From a bacterium (GTDB taxonomy: Bacteria; Krumholzibacteriota; Krumholzibacteriia; LZORAL124-64-63): a DNA stretch of 64,000 nt. The notes under the pieces were generated by a model that saw only the letters and a list, made by a program, of their open reading frames with translations, was not told the DNA's origin and searched no databases. The stretch spans positions 1 to 64,000 of the forward strand of contig JAAEOA010000192.1 in the NCBI GenBank assembly GCA_024223715.1, in the 5' to 3' direction. Both the position numbers and the translations under genes were made by a program. Shown here one piece after another: positions 43,131-53,942 of the stretch (position 1 is the first letter of the stretch; each line of letters begins with the position of its first letter).

Positions 43131-46100
43131 TTATTCGTGCCAGACAGGCATGCGGCCAGGTGTATAGGGGGCCCCTGCTGCATCCAGTTTGTTTTCCAGA
43201 GATTTTAGATCCGACTCCACCAACACTTTCAGGTCCGCCAACAGCGGCCCGAACTGTTGAGTGGCTACGGCCAGGCTTTCGCGCTGGGTTTGAGTGGGGG
43301 CTGTTGTAATGCTACGGGTTCCCCACATGACTCGGCTGAGGCGGCTGCGCAGACCCGGGGTGGACGGTTCGCTGTGACGACCAAACACACGGTCGCCGCT
43401 CATCACTATATTCAGGGAAACCAATTGAGCATCCATTTGGTCCACCTCGTCCAGCAGGGAACGATCCAGGCCTGGAGTATCATTGATGGCTTGTCTGATG
43501 TGATCCAGACGGCTGCCGGCATCCCTCAGAATTCTGGACGCGCCGAGTACAGCCCGGTTCAATTCAGCAGCTTTTTCCTGGAAGGCCAGGGAAGCGGCGA
43601 AATCATCGGTTTGCAATTCGTTGTTGCCCAGAAGTTTGGTTTTGAATTCAACCGGGCCTGCAAGAATGGTTTCTTCACCGAGAACCCGCTGGCTCAGAGT
43701 TACGTTGAAAGTGCCGGGCATGGCGTAAGGGCCGGCGGGAATATCATCCCACGGGGTGCTTGGGCCGCTACGCTGCAGGTTGACCGGGCTGCTGGTGTCC
43801 GGGTAACGCAGATCCCATGCCACACGGTGCAGGCCACTGCCGGTGGGGCCGTTGATGCGGCGAACCACCTGACCGTCAGAGTCTTTCACTGTCAGAATGA
43901 TAGCAGGATCGTTTTCCCGGTTTTCAGCCCGAAGTTCGTCCCAGGTGGGGTAGAATACTGGTTCGTTGTTTTCAAACTTTTCGGAATCCGCTTTTTGTCG
44001 TTTCGATTTCAGGGTTTGAAGCCCGTCTTTCAACCGGAAGGTGAAGATGGCGCCAAAAGGAGGGTTGTCGGCCAGATAAAAAGAATCGCCTTGATGCCCT
44101 CGACCGGCAGAACCAACAGGTGTTGCTTCATTGTAAAGCCAGGCGTCTTTGACCGGATAGATGGTCGCATTCTCCTGGAGACTTTCTTCGGTAAGGTTCC
44201 GCAGTGAAGAATAGTCATCAAGGATATAGAAACCCCGACCAAAGGTGGCGATCACCAGGTCGTTTTCCCGGCGCTGGATTTCCAGGTCGCGGCAGGCAAT
44301 GACCGGAAGGCCTGCTTTTAACTGAGTCCAGTTTTCGCCGTTGTTGCGGGTAAAGAACATGCCAAACTCAGTCCCAACAAAGAGTAGTTCCGGGTCAACA
44401 TGATCTTGAGCGATGGTATAAACGGTACCGCGTTCAGGCAGGTTTCCGGCAATGTTTTTCCAGCTTTTTCCCAGATTGTCACTTTTCAGGACATAGGGTT
44501 TGAAGTCGTCTCTTTTGTGGTTGTCGAAGGTTGCAAAAAGAACCTGGTCGTCAAAAAGTGAAGGTTCGAGATCGCTAACGTACGAACCATCGGGAACACC
44601 GTTGAAGCTGTCGTATTTTTTCCAATCGCTTTGGCCACTCTGACGCACATGAATCAAACCGTCATCGGTTCCGGCAAAGAGCAGCCCTTCGGTTACGGGC
44701 GATTCATTGAAGGAAATAATGCTGCCGTAAACAGAAGTGCTGTTGTTCTTGGCAACGGCATCCACACCCCAGACACGATCCATGATTTCCAGTTTGTTGC
44801 GGTCCACTCCGCTGTTCAAATCGTCACTGATTTTGGACCAGCTGTGACCTCTGTCTTCACTGACAAAAACCTTCTGGCAGCAATAGTAAAGACGTTCGTG
44901 GTTATGAGGACTGATCAGCAACGGAGAGTTCCAGTTCCAGTTCAGTATTTCCCCCAGTTCCGGTTGGGGCTGAATATCCAGATTTTCACCGCTGACTTTA
45001 TCGTAACGGTGCAGGTTTCCATATTGCCACTGGCTGTAAACAATATTGGGATTGGTGGGGTCGATGGCAGGCTTGAAACCGTCGCCACCCAGGGTGAAGA
45101 ACCACTCACGGTTGCTGGCTCCATGGCCATACGTGGTGCGCGAAGGGCCTCCAATGGTATTGTTGTCCTGGGTGCCGCCATAAACATTGTAAAAGGGCTC
45201 ATCCTGATCAATGGCCACCCGGTAAAACTGGGTGATGGGCAGGTTGGGGAAGAAGCGCCAGTGGTCGCCCCGGTCAAAGCTTTCGTAGACGCCACCATCA
45301 CAACCGGCGATCAAATGGTCAGTGTCCGAAGGGTTGATCCACAAAGCATGGTCATCAACGTGTTTGCTGGCATAGCTCAAACGACGCCAGTTTTTTCCTC
45401 CGTCTTCTGTCACTTTCAGGAAAGTATCCATGCTGTAAACCCGGTCAGGATTGATAGGATCGGGAATGATTTCATTGTAGTATTGCGGACTGCCTGCCAC
45501 ATAATTGCTCATTTTGGACCAGGACGCGCCTCCGTCCTGAGTGCGGAAGAAGCCGCCTTTATCTTTGGCTGCTTCAACGATGGCATAAACAGTATTGGGA
45601 GCTTTGGGGGCAATGGCCAGGCCAATGCGTCCCATGTCGGTTCCTGGCAGACCGTTTGTCAGCTCGGTCCAGGTTTTGCCGCCGTCGGTACTTTTGTGAA
45701 TGCCGCTGCCGGGTCCGCCATTGATCAGAGTCCAGGTATGACGGCGGCGTTGGTAGCTGGCCGCGTAAAGCACATCCGGGTTGCCGGGGTCGGCCACCAG
45801 ATCGACCACGCCGGTATTTTCATCAATTTCCAGGACCAGTTCCCAGTTTTGGCCGCCATCGCTGGTCATATACACGCCACGGTCGCCACCCGGGCCCCAC
45901 AAAGGACCTTCAGCTGCCACCCACACACGATTGGCATCGGTGGGATGAACCACAATGCGACCAATGTGCAGAGATCGTTTCAGGCCCATGTTCTTCCAGC
46001 TTTTTCCGCCATCGATGGATTTATAAACACCATCGCCGTAAGCGACGCTGCGCTGGCTATTGCTTTCACCGGAACCTACCCAGACAACATCCGGTTGGCT

Positions 46101-46433
46101 GGGGCTAATGGTCATGCAACCGATGGAATAACTACCCTGGTGGTCAAAAATGGGCTTAAAAGTGATGCCCGCGTTATGAGTTTCCCAGATACCACCGCTG
46201 CACACAGCCACGTAATAATGATTTTTATTGCGAGGATCCACAGCAAAATCGGCAATACGACCCGAGGCAATGGCCGGACCAATTTCCCGAAAAGTGAGGC
46301 TACCAAAGTCTCCGCTGCTCCAGGGAGCGTCGTCCTCGGCCAAAGCGGGCGCACCAAGAGATAGGAAGATAAGGCCCAGCAGCAGAGACAGCCGGGCAAT
46401 GGAGACAATACCTGAGGACAGGAAATGGCGCAT
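43131..46433 (-). CDS. Secreted sortilin/VPS10-like BNR-repeat protein
   Basis: A 1100-residue exported protein. The signal peptide ends LGAPALA at ~32. Residues ~45-740 are a ten-bladed propeller of BNR/Asp-box repeats (for example KSIDGGKSWKNMG, TSDGGQNWELV, KSTDGGKTWTEL, TQDGGASWSKM), typical of VPS10/sortilin-like proteins and often labelled glycosyl hydrolase. A C-terminal region (~820-1100) has an Ig-like stretch with VKDSDGQVVRRINGP and GLHRVAWDLRYP and a final helical part. No FlgD-type sorting domain is present, unlike the two proteases. GAGAG precedes the ATG. It may bind peptides or glycans at the surface; activity is unknown. Confidence 0.85.
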   Translation of the reverse strand: MRHFLSSGIVSIARLSLLLGLIFLSLGAPALAEDDAPWSSGDFGSLTFREIGPAIASGRIADFAVDPRNKNHYYVAVCSGGIWETHNAGITFKPIFDHQGSYSIGCMTISPSQPDVVWVGSGESNSQRSVAYGDGVYKSIDGGKSWKNMGLKRSLHIGRIVVHPTDANRVWVAAEGPLWGPGGDRGVYMTSDGGQNWELVLEIDENTGVVDLVADPGNPDVLYAASYQRRRHTWTLINGGPGSGIHKSTDGGKTWTELTNGLPGTDMGRIGLAIAPKAPNTVYAIVEAAKDKGGFFRTQDGGASWSKMSNYVAGSPQYYNEIIPDPINPDRVYSMDTFLKVTEDGGKNWRRLSYASKHVDDHALWINPSDTDHLIAGCDGGVYESFDRGDHWRFFPNLPITQFYRVAIDQDEPFYNVYGGTQDNNTIGGPSRTTYGHGASNREWFFTLGGDGFKPAIDPTNPNIVYSQWQYGNLHRYDKVSGENLDIQPQPELGEILNWNWNSPLLISPHNHERLYYCCQKVFVSEDRGHSWSKISDDLNSGVDRNKLEIMDRVWGVDAVAKNNSTSVYGSIISFNESPVTEGLLFAGTDDGLIHVRQSGQSDWKKYDSFNGVPDGSYVSDLEPSLFDDQVLFATFDNHKRDDFKPYVLKSDNLGKSWKNIAGNLPERGTVYTIAQDHVDPELLFVGTEFGMFFTRNNGENWTQLKAGLPVIACRDLEIQRRENDLVIATFGRGFYILDDYSSLRNLTEESLQENATIYPVKDAWLYNEATPVGSAGRGHQGDSFYLADNPPFGAIFTFRLKDGLQTLKSKRQKADSEKFENNEPVFYPTWDELRAENRENDPAIILTVKDSDGQVVRRINGPTGSGLHRVAWDLRYPDTSSPVNLQRSGPSTPWDDIPAGPYAMPGTFNVTLSQRVLGEETILAGPVEFKTKLLGNNELQTDDFAASLAFQEKAAELNRAVLGASRILRDAGSRLDHIRQAINDTPGLDRSLLDEVDQMDAQLVSLNIVMSGDRVFGRHSEPSTPGLRSRLSRVMWGTRSITTAPTQTQRESLAVATQQFGPLLADLKVLVESDLKSLENKLDAAGAPYTPGRMPVWHE

Positions 46434-46750
46434 GATAACTCTCTTTCAGAGGACAACAGGGGCTGACAAATAGGGCAGCCTGAGTAAAACTAAAGTCGGG
46501 GAGACTGTTCAGCAGGGAATATAACCCATGCAGGGCTGTGCAATCAATGGCAGATCGTCGGTTGTGCCCAAAAGAATGTCGCTGGTTCAATTTGTGGCCA
46601 TAGATTTGATTAAACACGGGAGATTTATGTGTTTTAGGTTGAAAATTGCTGGATATTTTTGCAAAAAAGCACTCAGCGACATTCTTCTGGGCACAACCTA
46701 TCCATTTCATTATTATCAAAATGGTTTTGAGAATGAAATATTGGAACAAT
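46434..46750. other. Intergenic region, no gene found
   Basis: 317 bases between the starts of the leftward sortilin-like gene and the end of the HDOD gene. It is AT-rich in its right half. I see no tRNA, convincing hairpin terminator or coding frame with a ribosome site; it presumably holds the promoter of the sortilin-like gene. Confidence 0.6.
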
Positions 46751-47959
46751 TTATTCCAGTTCCAGATCCTCACGGGAGAAAGACAAGGGAATGAATCGGG
46801 GGTTGGGACCAAAGAAAGAAGCCAACTCACAGTCGTGTTTTGACCCTAAAATTAACAGCTTATTAATATATTTATTAAGAATGGGTTTGATTTCCAGCAG
46901 TTGCTCAGTTTTCAGGCTGCGGGAGTCAAGAATGATCAGATCGATGTCCTGTTCGGTCTCTGCATTGGCAACGAAATCTTTCATGGGGGTCAGCTCATGT
47001 CCATAATAGGTGAGAACTTGTTTGCTCCATTCTGAAACAATCGTGTCAGTGCTGATAACAGTAATCTTTTTGGCTGCGTAGGTTTTCTGGTCCCCTGAGC
47101 TCAAATCCCCGTTGGTTGCAATTTGCAAAAAGAGTTTGGTCTCTTTAACTCGGGTTTCAATTTCTTCGAAAATTTCTTTCGCTTCTTCAATATTGAATCC
47201 AGTGGTTTTGACCAGTTTTCGAAAATCTTCTTCGGTTAGGGATCTTTCGTAAACCTTGCCGGAAATTCCTGCAAAACAATCGCCCAAAGCTACCAGGCTT
47301 ATCAGAGGGTCGTCTTTTCCCACAATGACTTTGGGTGTATGATGAAACCTTACGGCATCGCTGATTATTGGGGGCAGTTTCCACAGCTTCATAAGTTTAT
47401 GTCCAGCCCGGGTGTGGGTCATGCCAATAATTTTCTTTTCATTCTCAACCAAATTGGCAGGACCCAGTTCAACAGCTTCGTTGAACTCTTTGGGCACGGC
47501 GGTGAGAAAAACCAAATGCCCTATATCGTGCAAAAGGCCGGCAAGAAAAGCTTCTTCGGGGGCTGTTTTATTGGTGCGCCGGGCCAAAACTTCACAAGCT
47601 GAAGCCGTGCAGATACTGTGGTCCCAGAAATTTTCAATTAATTTTCCTTTGCCAGCACCGGACATGACCTTGGTGATACCCAATCCCAGTGCCAGATTGC
47701 GCAGGGCGGCCACTCCCAGAATGACGATGGCTTTGGGAACAGTGGTCACTTTTCCGTTCAGTCCATAAAAAGAACTATTAACTAATTTCAGTATTTTGCT
47801 GGCCATGGCCTGGTCTGAGTTCAGGACCTGGCTAATGTCATTCGCAGAACTGTTTGGGTCTTCCATGACTTTCAATAGTTTATGCATGACCAGAGGCATG
47901 GGCGGCAGCTCCCTGATCTTTTTTATAATTTTGTCGGTATGATCAATTGTTACGGTCAT
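46751..47959 (-). CDS. HDOD-domain signalling protein with C-terminal receiver-like domain
   Basis: A 402-residue protein. Residues ~5-210 are an HDOD domain (LPPMPLVMHKLLKVM, LNSDQAMASKILKLVNSSFYG, AFLAGLLHDIGHLVFL), an HD-related output module common in motility and two-component signalling. The last ~110 residues (ITVISTDTIVSEWSKQVL ... IDLIILDSRSL ... LLILGSKHD) have a receiver-like beta-alpha pattern that may be degenerate. The frame extends upstream to 48076, but the ATG at 47959 (MTVTIDHTD) starts the conserved part. It diverges from the polysaccharide deacetylase gene. Its partner is unknown. Confidence 0.82.
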   Translation of the reverse strand: MTVTIDHTDKIIKKIRELPPMPLVMHKLLKVMEDPNSSANDISQVLNSDQAMASKILKLVNSSFYGLNGKVTTVPKAIVILGVAALRNLALGLGITKVMSGAGKGKLIENFWDHSICTASACEVLARRTNKTAPEEAFLAGLLHDIGHLVFLTAVPKEFNEAVELGPANLVENEKKIIGMTHTRAGHKLMKLWKLPPIISDAVRFHHTPKVIVGKDDPLISLVALGDCFAGISGKVYERSLTEEDFRKLVKTTGFNIEEAKEIFEEIETRVKETKLFLQIATNGDLSSGDQKTYAAKKITVISTDTIVSEWSKQVLTYYGHELTPMKDFVANAETEQDIDLIILDSRSLKTEQLLEIKPILNKYINKLLILGSKHDCELASFFGPNPRFIPLSFSREDLELE

Positions 47960-48136
47960 TTGGCAACTTTTTCTGGAATGATTGCACAATCCAGGTTTTT
48001 CTTTGGTCCCCGAGAGTGAGCCTCTCCTTTGATTTAAGAGGAGAGATTTGTTATCATGCGGATCCGATTCTGACATACAGCTCCATTATCGGCATAACTC
48101 AGATTTGGCTTAGGGGTTTTTTTGAATGGTGGGAAA

Positions 48137-49219
48137 ATGAAAATTTGGTGTTTTATCATAGTCCTGCTTGTATTCGTTTGGGTCCCCGTACGCTCAGTTG
48201 CGGAAGATCACTGTCTGCCATCTCATTCAGTGATAATGATTTACCATCATGTAAGTTTCGATACTCCGGCTTCCACCAGCGTATCACCTGATCTTTTTGA
48301 CCAACACCTGGATTTTCTCTCAGAGAACAATTTCAAAGTTATGGATTTGCCAACTGTGGTGGCCCAGCTTCGCAAGGGTGAATCGTTGCCTGACAGCACG
48401 GTGGTTTTGACTTTTGACGATGGTTATGAATCTGTTTATTCCGAGGTCTTCCCCCGATTAAAAAAACTGGGATGGCCATTCACTGTTTTTGTTTGCCCTG
48501 AAGCATTAGACCATCGCCGAGGTCCGGTAGTGTCCTGGGATCAGTTGCGGGAAATGTCTAACCACGGAGCAACCATTGCCTTACATGGATTGCATCACGG
48601 ATTCATGAACCGGGCAGAAAAGGGCGAAAACCCAAGTCAACACCACGACCGACTCAAAAACGAATTAATTCAGGCTCAAAAAAGGCTGGTGGAAAATCAA
48701 CTTCCAGCCCATTCTTTGCTGGCTTTTCCTTATGGAGAATATTCGTCCACGGTGTTGTCGGTTGTTGACGAATTGGGTTGGACTGGATTTGGCCAACAAT
48801 CGGGAGTTGTTTTTTCAGGGAGCGATTTTTCCTGTTTGCCTCGTTTCCCCATGGCTGCGGGTTTTGCCCAAATGCCTGGTTTTAAAATTAAAACCTCCGC
48901 CTTGCCCCTGCCGGTTATTTCGAATGGAGTAATTGACCCCAACCTCAATTCAGAACAGTTTGAAACGAAAGCACCTCAACTCTTGCTGAAAGTAGATTTC
49001 GATTGTTTGAAGGGAGCTGTGATCACCGCTTTTGCCAGTGGGCAAGGACAGATATCCTCTATTTGGGATGAGGAAAATGTGGGCTTGTTAAAGGTCCAGG
49101 CGTCGAACCCATTGCCACGGGGGCGAAGTCGGTATAACGTGACAGCACCGGTTTTGGACACAGGACGATGGTATTGGTACAGTCAGGTTTGGATAACCGG
49201 CACTGACCATAACTATTAA
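48137..49219 (+). CDS. Secreted polysaccharide deacetylase (NodB homology)
   Basis: A 360-residue exported protein. A signal peptide (~1-18) precedes the NodB domain: VIMIYHHVSFDTPA opens it, VVLTFDDGYESVYSEVFPRLKKLG is motif 1 with the catalytic aspartates, ALHGLHHGFMNR gives the histidine pair, and LLAFPYGEYS is motif 3. Such enzymes deacetylate peptidoglycan or other GlcNAc polymers. The C-terminal ~110 residues form an extra beta-rich domain. The ATG at 48137 is preferred to the TTG at 48122. It is followed by metH after 31 bases, which may be chance. Confidence 0.88.
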   Translation: MKIWCFIIVLLVFVWVPVRSVAEDHCLPSHSVIMIYHHVSFDTPASTSVSPDLFDQHLDFLSENNFKVMDLPTVVAQLRKGESLPDSTVVLTFDDGYESVYSEVFPRLKKLGWPFTVFVCPEALDHRRGPVVSWDQLREMSNHGATIALHGLHHGFMNRAEKGENPSQHHDRLKNELIQAQKRLVENQLPAHSLLAFPYGEYSSTVLSVVDELGWTGFGQQSGVVFSGSDFSCLPRFPMAAGFAQMPGFKIKTSALPLPVISNGVIDPNLNSEQFETKAPQLLLKVDFDCLKGAVITAFASGQGQISSIWDEENVGLLKVQASNPLPRGRSRYNVTAPVLDTGRWYWYSQVWITGTDHNY

Positions 49220-49250
49220 TTTTCCCTTGGATTCCCTGGAGCTTCTTTAA

Positions 49251-52200
49251 ATGCAACGCCTTACGAGAAAACAACTGCAAAAAATTGCCTCCGATCGTAT
49301 TTTGATTCTGGATGGCGCCATGGGTACCATGATTCAGGGTTATGGTCTGAACGAAGCCGATTTTCGTGGAGAGTTGCTTTCCGAGCACCCGGTGGATCTA
49401 AAAGGCAATAATGACTTACTGTGTCTGACACGCCCGGAAGTGATATCGGAAATCCACAGGGATTACCTGATTGCCGGTGCGGACATTATTACAACCAATA
49501 CCTTCAATGGAACCTCCGTAGCTCAATCTGACTACCAAACTGCGCATCTGGTTCGGGACATCAATTTTGCAGCAGCCCAACTGGCTCGTGCTGCTGCCGA
49601 TGAAATCACAGCCAAGAATCCAGACCGCCCTCGTTTTGTAGCCGGAAGTCTTGCACCCACCAACCGCACTTGTTCCATCAGCCCGGATGTGAACGATCCA
49701 GGCATGCGCAACATTACCTTTAACGATTTGGTTATTGCATACAGTGAAGAAGCGGAAGCTCTTCTCGATGGTGGCGTCGACTTCCTGGTCGTTGAAACTG
49801 TTTTCGATCCGTTGAATGCCAAAGCGGCCGTTTTTGCCTGCCGCCAGATCCTGCGTCAACGTGGCATTCTGGAAATGCCTTTGTGGATTTCCGGAACCAT
49901 AACCGACGCCAGCGGACGCACGTTGACCGGTCAAACCCCGGCTGCGTTCTGGACCAGTTTAAAACATACCGATGCCGCCGTGTTCGGGTTGAACTGCGCC
50001 CTCGGCGCCACAGCAATGCGGCCTTTTGTGGAAGAAGTCTCCTGGCACGCCAATACTCTGGTCTCGGCTCATCCAAATGCCGGTTTACCCAACGAGCTGG
50101 GCGGATACGACGAAACACCCGACCAAATGGCAGGCATTCTTGCCGATTTTGCCCAAAGTGGATTGCTGAATATTGCTGGAGGATGTTGCGGCACTACACC
50201 GGTATATATTGAAGCCATTGATCGTGCTTTGGCTGGTATTGAACCCCGCAAAATTCCGGAAAAAAGACCAGGCACCTGGTTAGCGGGACTTGAGCCGTTG
50301 AACATTTCCAACGACAGCCTTTTTGTGAATGTGGGCGAGCGTACCAACGTGGCGGGAAGTCGCAAATTTGCCCGCCTCATTAAAGAGGATAAACTGGAAG
50401 AAGCCCTGGAAGTGGGGCGCAAACAGGTTCGCGGGGGAGCTCAGATTGTCGATGTGAACATGGACGATGCCATGCTCGATTCCGTGGCTGCCATGAGCGA
50501 TTTTCTAAATGTTCTGGCCAGTGATCCTGAAATTTCAAGAGTGCCGGTCATGATCGATTCCAGCCGCTGGGAAGTGCTGGAAGCTGGCTTGCAAAGAATT
50601 CAGGGCAAGGGTGTTGTGAACTCCATCAGCCTGAAAGACGGCGAAGATGAATTCCGCCGGCGTGCCCGACTGGTGCAGGATTACGGAGCCGCGGCTATTG
50701 TAATGGCTTTTGATGAAGATGGTCAGGCAGATACTCTTTCGCGTCGGGTCGAAATTTGTCAGCGGGCCTATGATATTCTGGTTAAAGAAGAAAACTGGGA
50801 CCCCGGTGACATTATTTTTGACCCCAATGTTTTTGCCGTGGCCACGGGATTGCCGGAACACGACTCCTACGCGGTTGATTTTATTGAAACCTGCCGGCGC
50901 ATCAAGTCTGACCTGCCCGGTGCTTTGATTAGTGGTGGAATCAGTAACCTGAGTTTCAGTTTCCGGGGCAACGACATTGTTCGTGAAGCCATGCATTCGG
51001 TCTTTTTGTACCACGCCATTGAAGCGGGTCTGGACATGGGCATTGTCAACGCCGGGCAGCTGGCTGTTTACGATGAAATTAAACCCGAACTTCGCCAAGT
51101 CGTTGAAGATGTGGTGCTGAATCGAAAGCCGGGAGCAACCGATCGTTTGATCGAAATGGCCACCAGCACCGCTGGGAAAAAAACCAGAAACGAAGAAGAT
51201 CTCAGCTGGCGGGAAAACTCGGTGGCCGAATGTTTGAAACACGCCCTGCTTACTGGTGAAGCCAAGTTTGTTGAAGAAGATACCATGACGGCCCTTAAGG
51301 AGCTGGAAACTCCTTTGAAGGTCATCGAAGGTCCGCTAATGGCTGGCATGAATCATGTGGGTGAATTGTTTGGAGCGGGGAAAATGTTCCTGCCTCAGGT
51401 TATTCGTTCGGCCCGGGTCATGAAAAAGGCAGTGGCCGTCCTGGAGCCGTATCTGGAAGTGGAAGAAAATGGGGAGGACAGAGGGGCCGGAACGGTATTG
51501 ATGGCCACTGTTAAAGGTGATGTGCATGACATCGGTAAGAACATCGTTTCTGTTGTCATGGGTTGTAACAACTACCGTATTATTGACCTAGGAGTCATGG
51601 TCCCCACCGAAAAAATCATTGAGACAGCTTTGGCTGAAAAAGTGGATGTGGTTGGCCTGAGTGGTTTGATCACTCCTTCACTGACGGAAATGGAACAGGT
51701 TGCTGATCAAATGCAGAGGGCGGGTTTAAAAGTTCCCCTGCTTATTGGTGGGGCTACAACCAGTCGGTTGCATACGGCAGTCAAAATTGCACCTTTTTAC
51801 GAGCCCGGGGTTTATTATGTGAAAGATGCCTCTCAGGCGGTTTCCTTGTTGGGCTCCCTGATGAATCCAGTGACAGAAGCGGAAGTCGTTGCCTCGACTC
51901 GACAGAAGTATTCAGAGTTGAGAGCATCGCGCAATGGTGGTGGCCCAGGCAAAAATCTTCTGTCCCTGACCGAGGCTCGGACCAGGGGAATGAAATGCGA
52001 TTTTTCCAATCCTGTGGCCGCTCCGGAGAAACCAGGAGTGACCATACTCGAGGATATCGAGTTGTCTGTCCTGCGGCCCTTTATCGACTGGACTCCTTTC
52101 TTTAACACCTGGCGCATGTCTGGTACTTATCCAGCCATTTTTGAAAAGCCCGAAGTTGGGGCTGAGGCCAGACGGTTATTTGATGATGCCCAGGCTTTAT

Positions 52201-52922
52201 TGGATGATATTATTGCCGGAAAAAAACTAAGGGCCAAAGCCGTGGTTGGATTGTTCCCTGCCGCAACCAGGGGCGATGATCTGGTCTTCTTCAAGACCGA
52301 AGATCGGCAAACGGAACAGAACAGAATTCCCTTCCTTCGTCAGCAAAGAAACAGCGCCGCCGGCCGACCAAACCTTTCTTTGGTAGATTTTGTAGCTTCG
52401 GAAGAATCAGGAATTTCAGACTGGGCTGGAGCTTTTGCCTGTACTGCAGGTATTGGTGCTGCCGAGTTGGCAGAACAATTCAAAAATAACGGCGACGATT
52501 ATCAGGCAATTCTGGTCAAAGCCGTGGCAGACCGCCTGGCTGAAGCCTGTGCCGAATATCTGCATTTGAAAGTTAGGCAACAGTGGTGGGGATACAGTCC
52601 CGATGAAAAAGAGTCTGCCGATCTGGTGGCAGAAGATTTTCAGGGGATTCGCCCGGCGCCCGGTTACCCTGCCTGTCCGGATCACTTTGCGAAAAAAGCA
52701 CTTTTCGCTTTGCTTGGTATAGATTCGGCTATGGGCTTAAGTCTGACCGAAAGCTGTGCCATGGAGCCAGCCGCTTCGGTTAGTGGCTGGTATTTTGCAC
52801 ATCCTGAGGCCCGGTATTTTGGAATCGGAAAATTGGGAACCGATCAGGTAAATGATTATGCCGCACGTTGCGGAATTGAAAATGAAGAGGCTGCCCGCTG
52901 GTTGGCAGCCAATATTGACTGA
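49251..52922 (+). CDS. metH: Cobalamin-dependent methionine synthase
   Basis: A full-length 1223-residue enzyme that transfers methyl from methyltetrahydrofolate to homocysteine via cobalamin. Domains in order: homocysteine-binding barrel (~10-330) with [10 protein letters not shown] and the zinc cysteines in GGCCGTTP; pterin-binding barrel (~350-610) with [16 protein letters not shown]; cap (~640-740); B12-binding domain with [10 protein letters not shown] around 757-766, whose histidine ligates cobalt, and GLITPSL and GGATTS; and the AdoMet reactivation domain (~890-1223) with [12 protein letters not shown]. All modules are complete. metF follows 17 bases later, so one operon supplies both methyl-cycle enzymes. 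Confidence 0.97.
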   Translation: MQRLTRKQLQKIASDRILILDGAMGTMIQGYGLNEADFRGELLSEHPVDLKGNNDLLCLTRPEVISEIHRDYLIAGADIITTNTFNGTSVAQSDYQTAHLVRDINFAAAQLARAAADEITAKNPDRPRFVAGSLAPTNRTCSISPDVNDPGMRNITFNDLVIAYSEEAEALLDGGVDFLVVETVFDPLNAKAAVFACRQILRQRGILEMPLWISGTITDASGRTLTGQTPAAFWTSLKHTDAAVFGLNCALGATAMRPFVEEVSWHANTLVSAHPNAGLPNELGGYDETPDQMAGILADFAQSGLLNIAGGCCGTTPVYIEAIDRALAGIEPRKIPEKRPGTWLAGLEPLNISNDSLFVNVGERTNVAGSRKFARLIKEDKLEEALEVGRKQVRGGAQIVDVNMDDAMLDSVAAMSDFLNVLASDPEISRVPVMIDSSRWEVLEAGLQRIQGKGVVNSISLKDGEDEFRRRARLVQDYGAAAIVMAFDEDGQADTLSRRVEICQRAYDILVKEENWDPGDIIFDPNVFAVATGLPEHDSYAVDFIETCRRIKSDLPGALISGGISNLSFSFRGNDIVREAMHSVFLYHAIEAGLDMGIVNAGQLAVYDEIKPELRQVVEDVVLNRKPGATDRLIEMATSTAGKKTRNEEDLSWRENSVAECLKHALLTGEAKFVEEDTMTALKELETPLKVIEGPLMAGMNHVGELFGAGKMFLPQVIRSARVMKKAVAVLEPYLEVEENGEDRGAGTVLMATVKGDVHDIGKNIVSVVMGCNNYRIIDLGVMVPTEKIIETALAEKVDVVGLSGLITPSLTEMEQVADQMQRAGLKVPLLIGGATTSRLHTAVKIAPFYEPGVYYVKDASQAVSLLGSLMNPVTEAEVVASTRQKYSELRASRNGGGPGKNLLSLTEARTRGMKCDFSNPVAAPEKPGVTILEDIELSVLRPFIDWTPFFNTWRMSGTYPAIFEKPEVGAEARRLFDDAQALLDDIIAGKKLRAKAVVGLFPAATRGDDLVFFKTEDRQTEQNRIPFLRQQRNSAAGRPNLSLVDFVASEESGISDWAGAFACTAGIGAAELAEQFKNNGDDYQAILVKAVADRLAEACAEYLHLKVRQQWWGYSPDEKESADLVAEDFQGIRPAPGYPACPDHFAKKALFALLGIDSAMGLSLTESCAMEPAASVSGWYFAHPEARYFGIGKLGTDQVNDYAARCGIENEEAARWLAANID

Positions 52923-52939
52923 ACAAACAAGGAATTATA

Positions 52940-53884
52940 ATGCACGTAACGGAGCATCTTGACCGCGCGGATCGCACTCTTTTCAGTTTTGAAATTATTC
53001 CACCACCCCGTGGAAAAACCGTACGCGATATTATTGAAATTGTTGAACAAATTGCACCAGTGAAGCCTCCCTTTATTGATGTGACCAGCCACATGGCCGA
53101 AGCCATTTATGAAGAACTCGATGATGGTTCCATCAAACGCCGAATCCGCAAAAAGCGTCCGGGAACCATCAGCATTTGCGGGATTATTCAAAACCGATAC
53201 GGAATTGAAACGGTTCCTCATCTGTTGTGTGCGGGATTTACCCGGGAAGAAACCGAAGACGCCATTATAGAGCTGAATTATCTTGGCATTGAAAACGTTC
53301 TGGCCATTCGAGGAGACCAAAGTAATTATAACAAAGTTTTGCGCGACGGTCGTACCCGCAATGTTTACGCTCAGGATCTTGTTGAACAGGTCATTGATTT
53401 ACGGGAAGCGAAATTTTTGGAAGACATTGCCCACAGTGAAACCATCGACTTTTGTGTGGGTGTGGGCGGGTATCCGGAGAAGCACGTTGAATCGCCCAAT
53501 ATGAAAACTGATTTAAAATATTTGAAAGCAAAAGTCGATGCCGGGGCCGATTATATTGTGACCCAGATGTTTTTCGATAATACCCTCTTCATGGATTATG
53601 TGCGCAAGTGCCGCGAAGCTGGAATAACCGTCCCCATTATCCCTGGTTTGAAACCCATTGAAAGTGTGCGCCAATTATCGAGCCTGCCCAAGCATTTTCA
53701 TATCTCCATGCCTGAAGATCTGGTCGATGAAATCATGGAATCGCCCCAACACGTGAAGGAAATAGGCAAAAGCTGGACTGCCAAGCAGCTTGAGGGGCTG
53801 GTAAATTCAGGCACTGAATGCATTCATTTTTATGTGATGAACAACGCCAGGACCACGGTGGATATTATTCGGGAATTGGGCTGA
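52940..53884 (+). CDS. metF: Methylenetetrahydrofolate reductase
   Basis: A 314-residue FAD enzyme that reduces 5,10-methylene-THF to 5-methyl-THF, the substrate of the upstream metH. It starts LFSFEIIPPPRGKT and has VTSHMA, NVLAIRGDQ, VGGYPEKH and a C-terminal IHFYVMNN, the standard family markers. AAGGA lies eight bases before the ATG and the gene follows metH by 17 bases. The first third has an insert (DGSIKRRIRKKRPG) in place of the more usual short loop. Confidence 0.95.
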   Translation: MHVTEHLDRADRTLFSFEIIPPPRGKTVRDIIEIVEQIAPVKPPFIDVTSHMAEAIYEELDDGSIKRRIRKKRPGTISICGIIQNRYGIETVPHLLCAGFTREETEDAIIELNYLGIENVLAIRGDQSNYNKVLRDGRTRNVYAQDLVEQVIDLREAKFLEDIAHSETIDFCVGVGGYPEKHVESPNMKTDLKYLKAKVDAGADYIVTQMFFDNTLFMDYVRKCREAGITVPIIPGLKPIESVRQLSSLPKHFHISMPEDLVDEIMESPQHVKEIGKSWTAKQLEGLVNSGTECIHFYVMNNARTTVDIIRELG

Positions 53885-53942
53885 AAAAGCTTGATTCCTG
53901 TTTTGATATTTCAATAATAATTATGGGAAAATAATCTGGGAT

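Noticed and set aside
44631-46364. Long open frame (577 codons) on the + strand opposite the sortilin-like gene
   Set aside because: It is antisense to a clearly coding BNR-repeat gene, has no ribosome site and its translation resembles no protein; it arises from codon bias of the real gene.
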